The notes beneath the pieces are model-generated. The model was given only the letters and a program-made list of their open reading frames with translations, was not told where the DNA came from and made no database searches. A DNA stretch of 64,000 nt from Candidatus Gastranaerophilales bacterium (lineage in GTDB: Bacteria; Cyanobacteriota; Vampirovibrionia; Gastranaerophilales; Gastranaerophilaceae). The translations under genes and the position numbers were made by a program. The first letter of the stretch is position 1, and each line of letters opens with the position of its first letter. The stretch spans positions 32,486 to 96,485 of the forward strand of contig CALUSQ010000005.1 of the NCBI GenBank assembly GCA_944323475.1, given 5' to 3'. This document shows, piece after piece, positions 43,463 to 52,945 of the stretch.

Positions 43463-44453
43463 AACTGATAGTAAATACAACTACAATCACGCAATCAAAA
43501 ATAGTTATATAACAAATTTTTCAATGTATAACTTTAAAGATACTATTTCTTTTAGTTCTGCAAAAGTTAATAAAGATGATGCTTTTATGCTTAGAAATAT
43601 AAAACATTTACCTTGCGCTTGTTGCGGTAAAGATATGATAAATGAGAAAGACTATGTATCATTAAAATCAAAAGATTTTCAAGGACCGGCTAGTCAAGTT
43701 TTAAAGAAACTAAGACCTTATTACAAAAATATGAGACAAACAGAAAAAACTGTTTACAATATTCTAAAAAGAACTTCACCCAAATACCCTGATGCCGATT
43801 TAAATACACTTATAAACAAAAGACTTTATTACCATATAGCAAGGTTAGAAGCAAAGCAGTTACAAATAATAAATAAAGCAATATCATCAGTAAACCTAAA
43901 TATCAAAGATCAAAAAGCTTTAGAAAAAACAATGCAAGAAGTCCACAAGATACTTTTTGTTGAACCAAAAGATAAACCACAAAAAAGGAATCGTATACTA
44001 GAAGAATTTTATATATTAAGATACCAAGCAGACGAAAAAAACAAAATAGACAAAATATTAAAAACAATTGAAAAATTACCAAACTCACAAAATGATGTTG
44101 ACTCTTTTATAGTTAAGTATGCTGAACGTGGCAACAGAGAAATAGGCCAAAGACTATTATCACCATCTCTGCCGACTCTTGATCATATAAAACCTGCATC
44201 CAAAAGTGGGAAAGATGATTTTTCAAACTTAATAGTCTTATGTTCAAAATGCAACAATGAAAGAGACTCTATACCATATCAAAAATGGTTCTTAATCAAG
44301 CCGGAAATGAAGAAAAATATTCAGAAATATATGGATAAAGTTATTATGGAGATAAAAAACAAACACCTTCCGGACTTTGAATTTTATCCAGCAAGTATAA
44401 AACGTACTTTAGAAAAAGAAACAAAAGGCAAATACACAATAAAAATAGACTAA
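43443..44453 (+). CDS. HNH-type zinc-finger nuclease-like protein B with N-terminal tag
   Basis: A shorter paralogue of the preceding protein, overlapping it by 20 bases. The tag begins MKILPYKTDSKYNYN and ends DTISFSSAK. The Cys motif is LPCACCGKDMINE and the HNH-like site TLDHIKPASKSGKDDFSN then LIVLCSKCNNERDS. LPNSQNDVDSFIVKYAE and QKRNRILEEF match the paralogue. The divergence, and loss of about 120 residues in the helical region, suggest different targets or an active/regulatory pair. There is no clear ribosome site. Confidence 0.72.
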   Translation: MKILPYKTDSKYNYNHAIKNSYITNFSMYNFKDTISFSSAKVNKDDAFMLRNIKHLPCACCGKDMINEKDYVSLKSKDFQGPASQVLKKLRPYYKNMRQTEKTVYNILKRTSPKYPDADLNTLINKRLYYHIARLEAKQLQIINKAISSVNLNIKDQKALEKTMQEVHKILFVEPKDKPQKRNRILEEFYILRYQADEKNKIDKILKTIEKLPNSQNDVDSFIVKYAERGNREIGQRLLSPSLPTLDHIKPASKSGKDDFSNLIVLCSKCNNERDSIPYQKWFLIKPEMKKNIQKYMDKVIMEIKNKHLPDFEFYPASIKRTLEKETKGKYTIKID

Positions 44454-44456
44454 AAA

Positions 44457-45101
44457 CTATGCCCGCATTATCGAGTTTATTGTCTCACCACTATACAAAG
44501 CTGTCTCATCAACAACAAAATGTGGTGTATAATCTTTTAATACGAGCATTTTATTTATTTCCGTACTCAAACCTGCAAATGACAAAGCAATTTGCGATGG
44601 CTTTTTAGAGTTTCTTTCAACAATAAAACCTATAACTGTATCTAAAATTTCAAGCAACATTGCTCGATTTATATGTGCAAATTCATAATCCTCGAATACT
44701 TCCATAAGAAAAGGATATGCATCTTTAGCATTGTATGCATTAATTTGTTTGATTTTTACTCTAATATCATCATCTGACAACCTTGCAAACATAATACGAA
44801 GGTAATAAGAGGAATATCTGTATATATTTTTTATAATAAGTTCTTTTTTTTGAAATTTTGAAGCATTTCTATAAAAATCTATAAAATTAATAAAAAGATT
44901 TTCTTTTTTAGGAATTACACCATTGTTTTGAATAGTTAAATAATCAACAAAAAATTTTTCTAATAAATTTTCGTTAACTCTTTCACCGGCATCTAAAAAA
45001 GAATTTTCTAACTCCAACCAATATTTAACATAAACATCAATAAGACCGGACTTAACAAGCTCGGATAAAACAAATTTCCTTATTTTCGATACGATACTCA
45101 T
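44457..45101 (-). CDS. GmrSD (DUF262)-like helical segment, probable fragment
   Basis: FFVDYLTIQNNGVIPKKENL, YSSYYLRIMFARLSDDDI, NAYNAKDAYPFLMEVFEDYE and LLEILDTVIGFIVERNSKKP follow the helical middle of DUF262/DUF1524 type IV restriction proteins. The DUF262 N-terminus (DGQQR-type nucleotidase site) and the DUF1524 HNH C-terminus are both absent. It has its own ATG with GGAAAAGATAG upstream, so it could be a stand-alone module, but a decayed remnant is more likely. Similarity is judged by eye. Confidence 0.55.
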   Translation of the reverse strand: MSIVSKIRKFVLSELVKSGLIDVYVKYWLELENSFLDAGERVNENLLEKFFVDYLTIQNNGVIPKKENLFINFIDFYRNASKFQKKELIIKNIYRYSSYYLRIMFARLSDDDIRVKIKQINAYNAKDAYPFLMEVFEDYEFAHINRAMLLEILDTVIGFIVERNSKKPSQIALSFAGLSTEINKMLVLKDYTPHFVVDETALYSGETINSIMRA

Positions 45102-45179
45102 CTATCTTTTCCATGCTTATTACCTAATTAAATTTTAAAGCAGCAATGACAAAAAGACAAAACTATTAAGTTATGTGAA

Positions 45180-46877
45180 TTACACTTCAAATAATTTATG
45201 GAGCCTATACTGAATATCATCATCATCCAAATCATGAGAAATAGCATTCAAATCCATTGCTTTTTGAAAATATTTTGCAGCCTTCATATTTTCATCCAAC
45301 ATTGCATAAGCCCTAGCTAAATTAAAATAAGCAAGAGTATAATCTTCATTGCACTCAATAGCTTTTGAGAAAAATTCTATAGATTCTTGAATGTTCCCTA
45401 TATCATCAAGATAAATTACTCCTAAATTATTATGGGCTATAGCATACTCCGGATTTAAAGCAATTGCTTTATGATAAGCAACAATAGCTTCTTCTGTATA
45501 ATCTTTCTCCCATAAAGCCATACCGCATTTGCAATATGCCTTTGCATTTTCAGGATTTATTTTTATCGCATCACAATAGGCCTTTATTGCACTATCAAAC
45601 TCATCAATAGAGAAATAAGTATCTCCGATTGCAATCTGACTTTCTTCCGATTCTGGATTTAAAACAGCAGCCGTTTGATAAAGAACAATAGCAGCTTCAT
45701 AGTTTTGTTTAATTTCTAAATAAACAGATCCTAAAGCTTGACAAACTATTGAAGTCCAATAAGGATCTGGATTTATATTAATAGCCTTTTGATAATGTTC
45801 AATAGCTTCATCATACTGTTCTAACTGAACAAGAGCAAAAGCTAAACTATTATGATAAAAAGGATTTTCTTCATCTTTTTCTAAAGCCATGTTAAAAGCA
45901 TTTACTGCTGGTAAACTGTCATTCTTTTGAAGATACAAATGACCTAATTCATAATAAACCTTATCATTATCCGGTTCAATTTCCAAAATTCTTGTATAAC
46001 AATCAATGGCTTCATCATGTTTTTCAGGAAAATATGTTTGAATCAAAGTAGCCATTTTAATCAAGGCACTTCTGTCGTAAGGACTAGATTCAAGAACCTT
46101 TTTATAAGCATCAAGAGCAATTTCAGGGGCACGTTCTTTAACACAAATATCCCCAATTTTGTTATAAAAATACTCATCACGTCCTGTACTTTCCGCTGCT
46201 GCATCATATGTAGCAACAGCAAGAGTACTGTTTTTAACCTTTTCTAACAGCCCACCATAAGACTTATAAATAAAGACTAATGCATCATCTGTAATATTTT
46301 TGTACATCATTTTAATTGAGGCAAAATCCCATAATACAGTAAGACATCCAGAACATGCATAATAAACCATACGAATAAAATCCACTAAAGACGGCTTAAC
46401 CTTATTAATTTTCTCATAAAGTAAAGCAGCTAAAATGAGACGAGGTCGTGCTGATTTTATAGGATTTAAATTAATAGCACTTTTAAATTCTTTTTCTGCT
46501 TCTTCAAAATCACGAGCTAATTGAAGGAAATACCCTGTGTATATATGAGCATTTGTATTTGAAGGATCAATATTAATCGCTACTTTACATTGTTCTATAG
46601 CTGAATCCAATGAGATTTGTCCATTTTCAAACATTAAACTAGCAAGCCTGTAATATGTTTCTGGTATTTTAGGATTTTGTTTAATTGCTTGAATATAATA
46701 ATTTACAGCATGCTCAAGATCATTACTGTTAGACCTTAAAAGATATTTTTCATGATAAATCCTTGCTTTTTCAAGAGTTTTATAAACAGCAGATTTTTCA
46801 TCTTCTGTCCTAGCACCGTTCAAATCATTTTGTATATTAGAATTTTTCGTATTATTCATTTTAGGTTGCTCTAGCAT
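45180..46877 (-). CDS. Long TPR protein with internal non-TPR insert, paralogue 1
   Basis: At least twelve TPR units cover residues ~50-560, for example AINLNPIKSARPRLILAA, YDEAIEHYQKAININPDP and IQESIEFFSKAIECNEDYTL. A non-TPR, hydrophobic insert (VDFIRMVYYACSGCLTVLWD) follows the SAR segment near residue 155 and could be membrane-associating. A partner with the same plan lies at 50639-52237. GAGGTAGGC precedes the ATG. Function unknown; a scaffold is likely. Confidence 0.85.
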   Translation of the reverse strand: MLEQPKMNNTKNSNIQNDLNGARTEDEKSAVYKTLEKARIYHEKYLLRSNSNDLEHAVNYYIQAIKQNPKIPETYYRLASLMFENGQISLDSAIEQCKVAINIDPSNTNAHIYTGYFLQLARDFEEAEKEFKSAINLNPIKSARPRLILAALLYEKINKVKPSLVDFIRMVYYACSGCLTVLWDFASIKMMYKNITDDALVFIYKSYGGLLEKVKNSTLAVATYDAAAESTGRDEYFYNKIGDICVKERAPEIALDAYKKVLESSPYDRSALIKMATLIQTYFPEKHDEAIDCYTRILEIEPDNDKVYYELGHLYLQKNDSLPAVNAFNMALEKDEENPFYHNSLAFALVQLEQYDEAIEHYQKAININPDPYWTSIVCQALGSVYLEIKQNYEAAIVLYQTAAVLNPESEESQIAIGDTYFSIDEFDSAIKAYCDAIKINPENAKAYCKCGMALWEKDYTEEAIVAYHKAIALNPEYAIAHNNLGVIYLDDIGNIQESIEFFSKAIECNEDYTLAYFNLARAYAMLDENMKAAKYFQKAMDLNAISHDLDDDDIQYRLHKLFEV

Positions 46878-47044
46878 GCCTACCTCAGTCTCATGTCTAT
46901 ATATTTATCGGCAGAAACTTTAAAAATTAAAATATTTTGAAAAGAAATCATCTTTTTATACCAATTTTTTAAATATTTGCTTAAAAATTTTGACAATGTT
47001 ATTATATCTAGGCTCATCAGATTTTTACAAAACAAAAAATAACT

Positions 47045-49357
47045 ATGACCAAAACAAAAACAAAATCAGCTGAAAAAGAAAATACAAAAACAAACAAGGC
47101 TAAATCCAAAAAAGAAAAAGCACTTGTAATAGTGGAATCTCCTGCAAAATCAAAAACTATAAAAAAAATACTTGGTGATTCATATCAAATAGAAGCAAGC
47201 TACGGACACATAAGAGATTTTCCTCCTAAAGTCTTGGGCTTTGATGTGTCAAACAATTTTGAACCATCATTTGTAGTAATGCCTGAAAAGAAAGTTGTAG
47301 TAAAAAAGCTCAATGAACTGGCAAAAAAATCTGATAAAATATATCTGGCATCCGACCCTGATAGAGAAGGAGAAGCTATAGCCTGGCACGTAAGACAAGT
47401 ACTGGAAGTACCTGATGACAAAGTCTATCGTATAGAATTTAATGAAATAACCCCAAAAGCCGTTCAACACGCTGTAGAAAATTCCCGCAACATAGATATG
47501 GATCGAGTAAAAGCACAACAAACACGCCAAATTCTTGACAGACTTGTAGGCTACAAAATCAGTCCTGTTCTTTGGGAAAAAATGAGGAATTACAGACTTT
47601 CAGCAGGTCGTGTTCAAAGCGTTGCATTAAAAATGATTTGCGAAAGAGAAGACGAGATTGACGCATTTATCCCTGTTGAATACTGGACAATAAGTGCAAA
47701 TCTTCTAAAAGATAAACTGCCATTCACTGCAGAACTGACTAAGTATAAAGACAAAAAAATTGAAATAAAAAACAAAGAAGAAGCTGACAAAATAGTTGAA
47801 GAACTACTCAAAAAAGTGCTTAAATACGAAGTCTCTAAAGTAACATACAGAGATACTCAAAGAAAACCATCAGCTCCATTCATAACATCTACCTTGCAAA
47901 GAGAAGCAAGTTCAAAACTTGGCTATGGCGTATCCAAAACTATGCAAATTGCACAAAAGCTTTACGAAGGTATAGACATTGGTGCAGATGGACCTGTCGG
48001 TTTAATTACATATATGAGAACAGACTCAACAAGAATTTCCGATGATGCACAAGCTGCAGCCAAAGATTTTGTGACAACAAATTACGGTGAAAATTATTAC
48101 CCGCAAAATCCTAATATTTATACAAAAAGCGGCAAAAATATCCAAGATGCTCACGAAGCTATCAGACCCTCTTATGTAGAAAGAACTCCTGATAGCATAA
48201 AACAATATTTAACATCTGAGCAATACAAACTTTATAAGCTCATATGGTCAAGATTCATTGCCTCACAGATGGAAAATGCAAAAGTTAAAAATACATCTGT
48301 TGATATAACAGCAGGTGATTATTTATTTAAAACAGGAACAAGTAAAGTTGTATTTGACGGTTTCTTAAAAATTTACAATGACGCAGAAGACGAATTGGAA
48401 AGTCAAAGCAAAATTCCTGATTTAGAACAAGGTGATGATGTAAAACTTGAAAAAGTTGATCCAAAACAACATTTTACACAACCACCACCAAGATATACGG
48501 AAGCATCGCTTGTTAAAGCTTTGGAAGAACATGGTATAGGTCGTCCATCTACTTATGCTCCAATCATTTCTAAAATTCAACAAAAAGGATATGTAGAAAA
48601 ACAAGAAAAAGCACTTGCCCCTACAATACTTGGCAGAACATTATGCAGAGAACTTGTTAAATATTTTACTGATATTATGAACTACGAGTTCACCGCAAAT
48701 ATGGAAACAAAACTTGACGACATAGCAGAAAAAAAAGCAATATGGACAGATGTTTTAAAAGATTTTTATACACCATTCTGCGGCACTGTAGATTCTGCAA
48801 AGAAAAATATGCCAAAAGTTCTAATTGAATCTGATGTTACATGTCCGAACTGCGGTAAAAAAATGATAGTCAGAACAAGCCGCTTTGGTACTCAATTCTT
48901 AGGCTGCTCCGGATACCCTGAATGTAAAACGATGTTACCGCTGAACAAAGACGGTACAGCAGTCCAAATAGACGAAAAAAGTGAAGAAAAATGTGGAAAA
49001 TGCGGTTCTGATATGATTGTAAAAGTAGGTCCATACGGCAAATATTTACAATGTACAAATACAGAATGCAACAATAGAAAAAGACTTGTTATCACAACAG
49101 GTGTAACTTGTCCAAAGTGCGGAAAAGGCGAAGTAATTCAAAGAAAGTCAAAGTACGGCAAGATATTTTACGGCTGTAATAAATATCCTGATTGTGATTT
49201 TGTATCTTGGAATGAACCGGTTGCAGAAAAATGTCCAGAATGCGGAGAATATATGGTTAAAAAAATCACAAAAAAAGAATCAAAGATTGTATGTTCTAAC
49301 CCAAAATGTTCTTATTCCAAACCTTTAGACTCAGAAAATGGAGAAGAAAATGTATAA
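47045..49357 (+). CDS. topA: DNA topoisomerase I
   Basis: Relaxes negative supercoils through a 5'-phosphotyrosine. The TOPRIM domain starts at ALVIVESPAKSKTIKKILG and includes ASDPDREGEAIAWH. The catalytic Tyr323 is in GLITYMRTDSTR. Four Cys4 zinc ribbons close the protein (CPNCGKKM, CGKCGSDM, CPKCGKGE, CPECGEYM). The N-terminal 20 residues are a Lys-rich extension. The 3' end overlaps aroE by eight bases. Confidence 0.96.
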   Translation: MTKTKTKSAEKENTKTNKAKSKKEKALVIVESPAKSKTIKKILGDSYQIEASYGHIRDFPPKVLGFDVSNNFEPSFVVMPEKKVVVKKLNELAKKSDKIYLASDPDREGEAIAWHVRQVLEVPDDKVYRIEFNEITPKAVQHAVENSRNIDMDRVKAQQTRQILDRLVGYKISPVLWEKMRNYRLSAGRVQSVALKMICEREDEIDAFIPVEYWTISANLLKDKLPFTAELTKYKDKKIEIKNKEEADKIVEELLKKVLKYEVSKVTYRDTQRKPSAPFITSTLQREASSKLGYGVSKTMQIAQKLYEGIDIGADGPVGLITYMRTDSTRISDDAQAAAKDFVTTNYGENYYPQNPNIYTKSGKNIQDAHEAIRPSYVERTPDSIKQYLTSEQYKLYKLIWSRFIASQMENAKVKNTSVDITAGDYLFKTGTSKVVFDGFLKIYNDAEDELESQSKIPDLEQGDDVKLEKVDPKQHFTQPPPRYTEASLVKALEEHGIGRPSTYAPIISKIQQKGYVEKQEKALAPTILGRTLCRELVKYFTDIMNYEFTANMETKLDDIAEKKAIWTDVLKDFYTPFCGTVDSAKKNMPKVLIESDVTCPNCGKKMIVRTSRFGTQFLGCSGYPECKTMLPLNKDGTAVQIDEKSEEKCGKCGSDMIVKVGPYGKYLQCTNTECNNRKRLVITTGVTCPKCGKGEVIQRKSKYGKIFYGCNKYPDCDFVSWNEPVAEKCPECGEYMVKKITKKESKIVCSNPKCSYSKPLDSENGEENV

Positions 49358-50201
49358 GTTTGCAGTCATAGGTCATCCTCTTTCTCAATCATTATCAGCA
49401 GTAATGCATAATGCAATGCTGAAAGACCTTGGATTGGAAGGCAATTATGAAACTTTGGATACAGAAAGTGAAGATCTTGTAGATAGAGTAAAATACTTAA
49501 AATCAAGAGATTATGCTGGTTTTAATATAACAATTCCTCATAAAGTTGCAATTACATTATTTTTAGATGAATTTGATAAATCTGCGGATATTGCAGGATG
49601 TGCTAATACAGTTAAAATAATGTCTGACAAAACATTGTACGGCTACAATACTGATATTTATGGTTTTAAAGCGGCGATTCCTCAAGATATACAAAAACAA
49701 CTGCAAGGCAAAAATGTTTCAATCCTTGGCACTGGTGGTGCATCAAGAGCAGCCGCCATTGCACTTTGCGAATGTGGAGTAAAGAAAATAGATTTTTATG
49801 CAAGAAACATAATAAACGCAAGTAATATGGTTAACTTCTTGAGAAATAAATTTGTTAATACAGCTTTCGATTTAAAACAAATGCAAAGTCTTAGAGATCT
49901 TTCAGATTCAATTATGCTTGTAAATTCAACTCCTATCGGAATGAGAGGGAAAGCAATGGGGACAAGCCCCATAGATGAACAAGTTTTAAAAACACTTCCC
50001 CAAGACGCTGTAGTTTATGACATTGTATACAATCCATTAAAGACAGAATTGCTAAAATTAGCTCAAAACAATGGTTATAAAGCCATTACTGGCTTGGATA
50101 TGTTTGTACACCAAGGAGCAAAAGCCTTTGAAATTTGGACAGGCAAAAAAGCAAAACCTGAGGTAATGAAAATAGCTGTACTTGAAGCTTTGGCTGAATA
50201 A
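49350..50201 (+). CDS. aroE: Shikimate dehydrogenase
   Basis: NADPH-dependent reduction of 3-dehydroshikimate in aromatic amino-acid synthesis. KFAVIGHPLSQSLSAVMHN is the shikimate pocket, NITIPHKVAI supplies the catalytic Lys, NTDIYGF the conserved Asp and VSILGTGGASRAAAIAL the NADP loop. GGAGAAG inside the end of topA places the ATG at 49350 rather than 49338. Confidence 0.94.
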   Translation: MYKFAVIGHPLSQSLSAVMHNAMLKDLGLEGNYETLDTESEDLVDRVKYLKSRDYAGFNITIPHKVAITLFLDEFDKSADIAGCANTVKIMSDKTLYGYNTDIYGFKAAIPQDIQKQLQGKNVSILGTGGASRAAAIALCECGVKKIDFYARNIINASNMVNFLRNKFVNTAFDLKQMQSLRDLSDSIMLVNSTPIGMRGKAMGTSPIDEQVLKTLPQDAVVYDIVYNPLKTELLKLAQNNGYKAITGLDMFVHQGAKAFEIWTGKKAKPEVMKIAVLEALAE

Positions 50202-50205
50202 AATA

Positions 50206-50625
50206 TTAAACTATTGCGAGTTGCTTATTATATGCTTCTGTAATAAAAGAAGGAAGACGTCTAAACATTTTGTTAGTAGTAGTATCAACAGCAACACAAG
50301 TTACTGTACCTACAATATTTATAACACCTGTATCTTTATTTTTTAATGTTTGTTTAAAGACTATAGCACTTGGTCTTAACTCTTCAACTTCTGTCTCCAG
50401 AATAAGATTTTCATCAAGTTTTGCAGAAAGTCTGTATTTTATATTCAATTCAATAACAGGAAGTATACAGCCATCTTCTTGCATTTTTTTTAAATCAAGT
50501 CCAAGCACTTTATCTGTATATTCAATTCTGCCTGCTTCAAGCCATCTTAAATATGCGCCATGCCAAACAACACCGTATGCATCTGTATCTGCATAATATA
50601 CTCTTATTTCATCAATATGTTTCAT
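50206..50625 (-). CDS. Hotdog-fold acyl-CoA thioesterase (YbgC/4HBT type)
   Basis: The active-site segment RVYYADTDAYGVVWHGAYL near residue 7 has the catalytic Asp and His neighbourhood of YbgC/4-hydroxybenzoyl-CoA thioesterases. The rest fits the 135-140-residue hotdog fold. AAGGAG five bases before 50625 sets the start; the longer frame runs into the preceding TPR gene. The physiological thioester is unknown. It lies 13 bases after the TPR paralogue gene. Confidence 0.88.
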   Translation of the reverse strand: MKHIDEIRVYYADTDAYGVVWHGAYLRWLEAGRIEYTDKVLGLDLKKMQEDGCILPVIELNIKYRLSAKLDENLILETEVEELRPSAIVFKQTLKNKDTGVINIVGTVTCVAVDTTTNKMFRRLPSFITEAYNKQLAIV

Positions 50626-50638
50626 AAAACTCCTTACA

Positions 50639-52237
50639 CTATGAATCAAATAAGCCTTGAATCTTATCTGTAATTTCTTGAGGATCAAGTTCATTAGTTA
50701 CATTATTCAAATCCATAGCAATTTGATAAAGCTTTGCAGCTTCTACTTTATCACCTTTAATAGCAATTGAACGACCAAGATTATAATGAGCCAACGCATA
50801 ATTAGGATTGTAATGTATTGCTTTTTCAAAAAGCTCTATTGCTTGTTGAACTCTGCCTAAATCATCAAGATATATTACACCTAAATTGTTATAAGCTATA
50901 TCATAGGTTGAATCATATTTGATAGAAAGCTCATATTCTTTTATTGCTTCATCAATATCACCTTTGCCCCAGTGCAAAAAGCCTAAGTTACAATGAATTT
51001 TGGCATTAGTTGGATCTAATTCCAAGGCTCTTCTATAAACAGTAAGAGCATTATTATATTCTTGTTTATCATAAAATGCACTGCCTAAATTAATAAAAAT
51101 ATCAATATCAGTAGGTGTCAAAAGATAAGCAGACTGATAAGCACTAATAGCTGCATCTGTATTTTTTTCTGACTCTTGAAAAACATACCCTAAAGTCTGA
51201 GCAATTACACTTGTCCATTCTGGACGAGGATTCAAAGTAATTGCATTTTGATAATAAGAGATAGCTTCTTTAGGTTCGCCTTTCAGATATAAAATATTAG
51301 CAAGATTGCTATAATATTCAGCGACATTAGGCTGTATTTCAATCAACCTGTGGTAAGAATCAACAGCACTATCTAAATCACCAAGCTCTTCATACACAGA
51401 ACATAAAGAACGATATGCTGTGATATTCAGACTATCTAGCATAATTGCCATTTTATATTCCAAAATAGCATCCTCATATCGGCCAATTGCTCTATAAATA
51501 TCACCCAATAAACAATATAAAATAATAAAACCCGGAGCTTTCTCCAATGCATCTCGATAGAGTTCAATAGCTTCATCTATACCGTTTCTTGCAACCATTA
51601 CCCAACCTTTTGAAAGCATAGGCAAAAATTGAAAATACGATATAACTTTAAGAACTGCTTTAATTGCCTGATAATCAAACGGCAAACACAATATAGACAA
51701 CAAAAATTCTCTTTGTCTTTTTAAAGATGTTTTAAAGTTTCTTACTGACATAACTCGATATAAGTTATATCTAAGAAAATGTGCTCTTGCACTTCGAAAA
51801 GGTTTTAATTTTATAGATTTTTTTGCATACTCCAAAGCATCAGAAAAATGAGCTTTTTTAGTATGACAACAAGCAAGCATATAATATGCATCAGAACATT
51901 TATTATTTTTTTCAACAGCAAGATTAAAATAATTTATTGCACGGTCTATTTCATTTTTATAATAAAAAGCCATACCGATTTTGTAATAAATTTCGTAAGA
52001 ATTAATATAAGACTCAAGAGCTCTTTGATATTCTGTAATAGCCTCATCAAGATACTGTCTTGCTTGATGAATATCCAAATGCCACTCAATATACAAATCA
52101 CCAAGACGAACATGCAGCTTTGCATTTGTTGGATCTTTGGCAAGCTCTATTTGACAATTTTCTATTGCCTTTTGAAGATTGGTATTAACCTTCATTTTAT
52201 TATTTTGCTGTTGTCTATGCTGTCTTAATTTAAACAT
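50639..52237 (-). CDS. Long TPR protein with internal non-TPR insert, paralogue 2
   Basis: About twelve TPR units (EYQRALESYINSYEIYYKIG, YNNALTVYRRALELDPTNAK, VQQAIELFEKAIHYNPNYAL). After KLKPFRSARAHFLRYNLYR there is a hydrophobic non-TPR insert (FLLSILCLPFDYQAIKAVL, FLPMLSKGWVMV), at the same place as in the protein at 45180-46877. The N-terminus is basic and Gln-rich. Neither candidate start has a good ribosome site. Confidence 0.85.
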   Translation of the reverse strand: MFKLRQHRQQQNNKMKVNTNLQKAIENCQIELAKDPTNAKLHVRLGDLYIEWHLDIHQARQYLDEAITEYQRALESYINSYEIYYKIGMAFYYKNEIDRAINYFNLAVEKNNKCSDAYYMLACCHTKKAHFSDALEYAKKSIKLKPFRSARAHFLRYNLYRVMSVRNFKTSLKRQREFLLSILCLPFDYQAIKAVLKVISYFQFLPMLSKGWVMVARNGIDEAIELYRDALEKAPGFIILYCLLGDIYRAIGRYEDAILEYKMAIMLDSLNITAYRSLCSVYEELGDLDSAVDSYHRLIEIQPNVAEYYSNLANILYLKGEPKEAISYYQNAITLNPRPEWTSVIAQTLGYVFQESEKNTDAAISAYQSAYLLTPTDIDIFINLGSAFYDKQEYNNALTVYRRALELDPTNAKIHCNLGFLHWGKGDIDEAIKEYELSIKYDSTYDIAYNNLGVIYLDDLGRVQQAIELFEKAIHYNPNYALAHYNLGRSIAIKGDKVEAAKLYQIAMDLNNVTNELDPQEITDKIQGLFDS

Positions 52238-52306
52238 TTTATTCTTAATTACTCTATATATTTATATTAAAATACATATCAATTTTTTGCAAAGTGATTA
52301 AGCAGA

Positions 52307-52930
52307 TTAGTATTTTTTATTTTGTTCACGTTCTAAATCAATACATTTTTTAATTATTTTATCACGGTCTACTTCTTTAATCTGCATAAATTCTAAAACA
52401 TACTCATTTGGTTTGTAAAAATTTTTCTTCAAAATCATACCTTGTAGTTTAATCAATGGCTCATAATTTGCATAACGCAATTGAGCAGTCAAATTCATAG
52501 AATCAGGCAATGTCTTATCATAAATAAATCTTACACCGCCACCACCTATATCAAGGGTATTAACCTTTATATTGCCTTCTTCTAATTGAAGATACAAGTC
52601 AGTAATATAAGGCATTCTTAAATATTTACGACGTTGTATAACTTGATTTTCTTCATTAAATTCAATAACCATTCTTCCATCAAAAGGAGCATCAAAAACA
52701 ACAGAATTAACAACAATAATTCCTGAAAAAGTATAAACAAAAGCCTTTATTTCAGAACCTTCTGTCAAATAAGGCAGCAAATCCGAACGCGCTTCAGGAA
52801 AAGAAATAGTTAACCTGTCATAGTCAGGCTCAATTATGTAACAATCTACACGATTTCTCGCGCCTAAAGATACGCCAGTATCAACTTCTATTTGTACTTT
52901 TAGCCCTCTTTTAACAGGGTTTGGAGCCAT
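52307..52930 (-). CDS. PilZ-domain c-di-GMP receptor, YcgR-like
   Basis: The N-terminal half is a YcgR-N-type beta barrel (KVQIEVDTGVSLG, LTEGSEIKAFVY). The PilZ domain begins at QRRKYLRMP, the RxxxR c-di-GMP loop near residue 103, and contains LDIGGGGVRF, where the canonical D/NxSxxG has Gly in place of Ser. No output domain follows, so it probably acts by binding a partner, for instance in pilus or surface functions. It starts at 52930 after AGAGGTG. Confidence 0.87.
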   Translation of the reverse strand: MAPNPVKRGLKVQIEVDTGVSLGARNRVDCYIIEPDYDRLTISFPEARSDLLPYLTEGSEIKAFVYTFSGIIVVNSVVFDAPFDGRMVIEFNEENQVIQRRKYLRMPYITDLYLQLEEGNIKVNTLDIGGGGVRFIYDKTLPDSMNLTAQLRYANYEPLIKLQGMILKKNFYKPNEYVLEFMQIKEVDRDKIIKKCIDLEREQNKKY

Positions 52931-52945
52931 TTTCACACCTCTTTA

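Noticed and set aside
47267..47530. Minus-strand open frames within topA
   Set aside because: Antisense shadows of a full-length, well-conserved topoisomerase with no ribosome sites.
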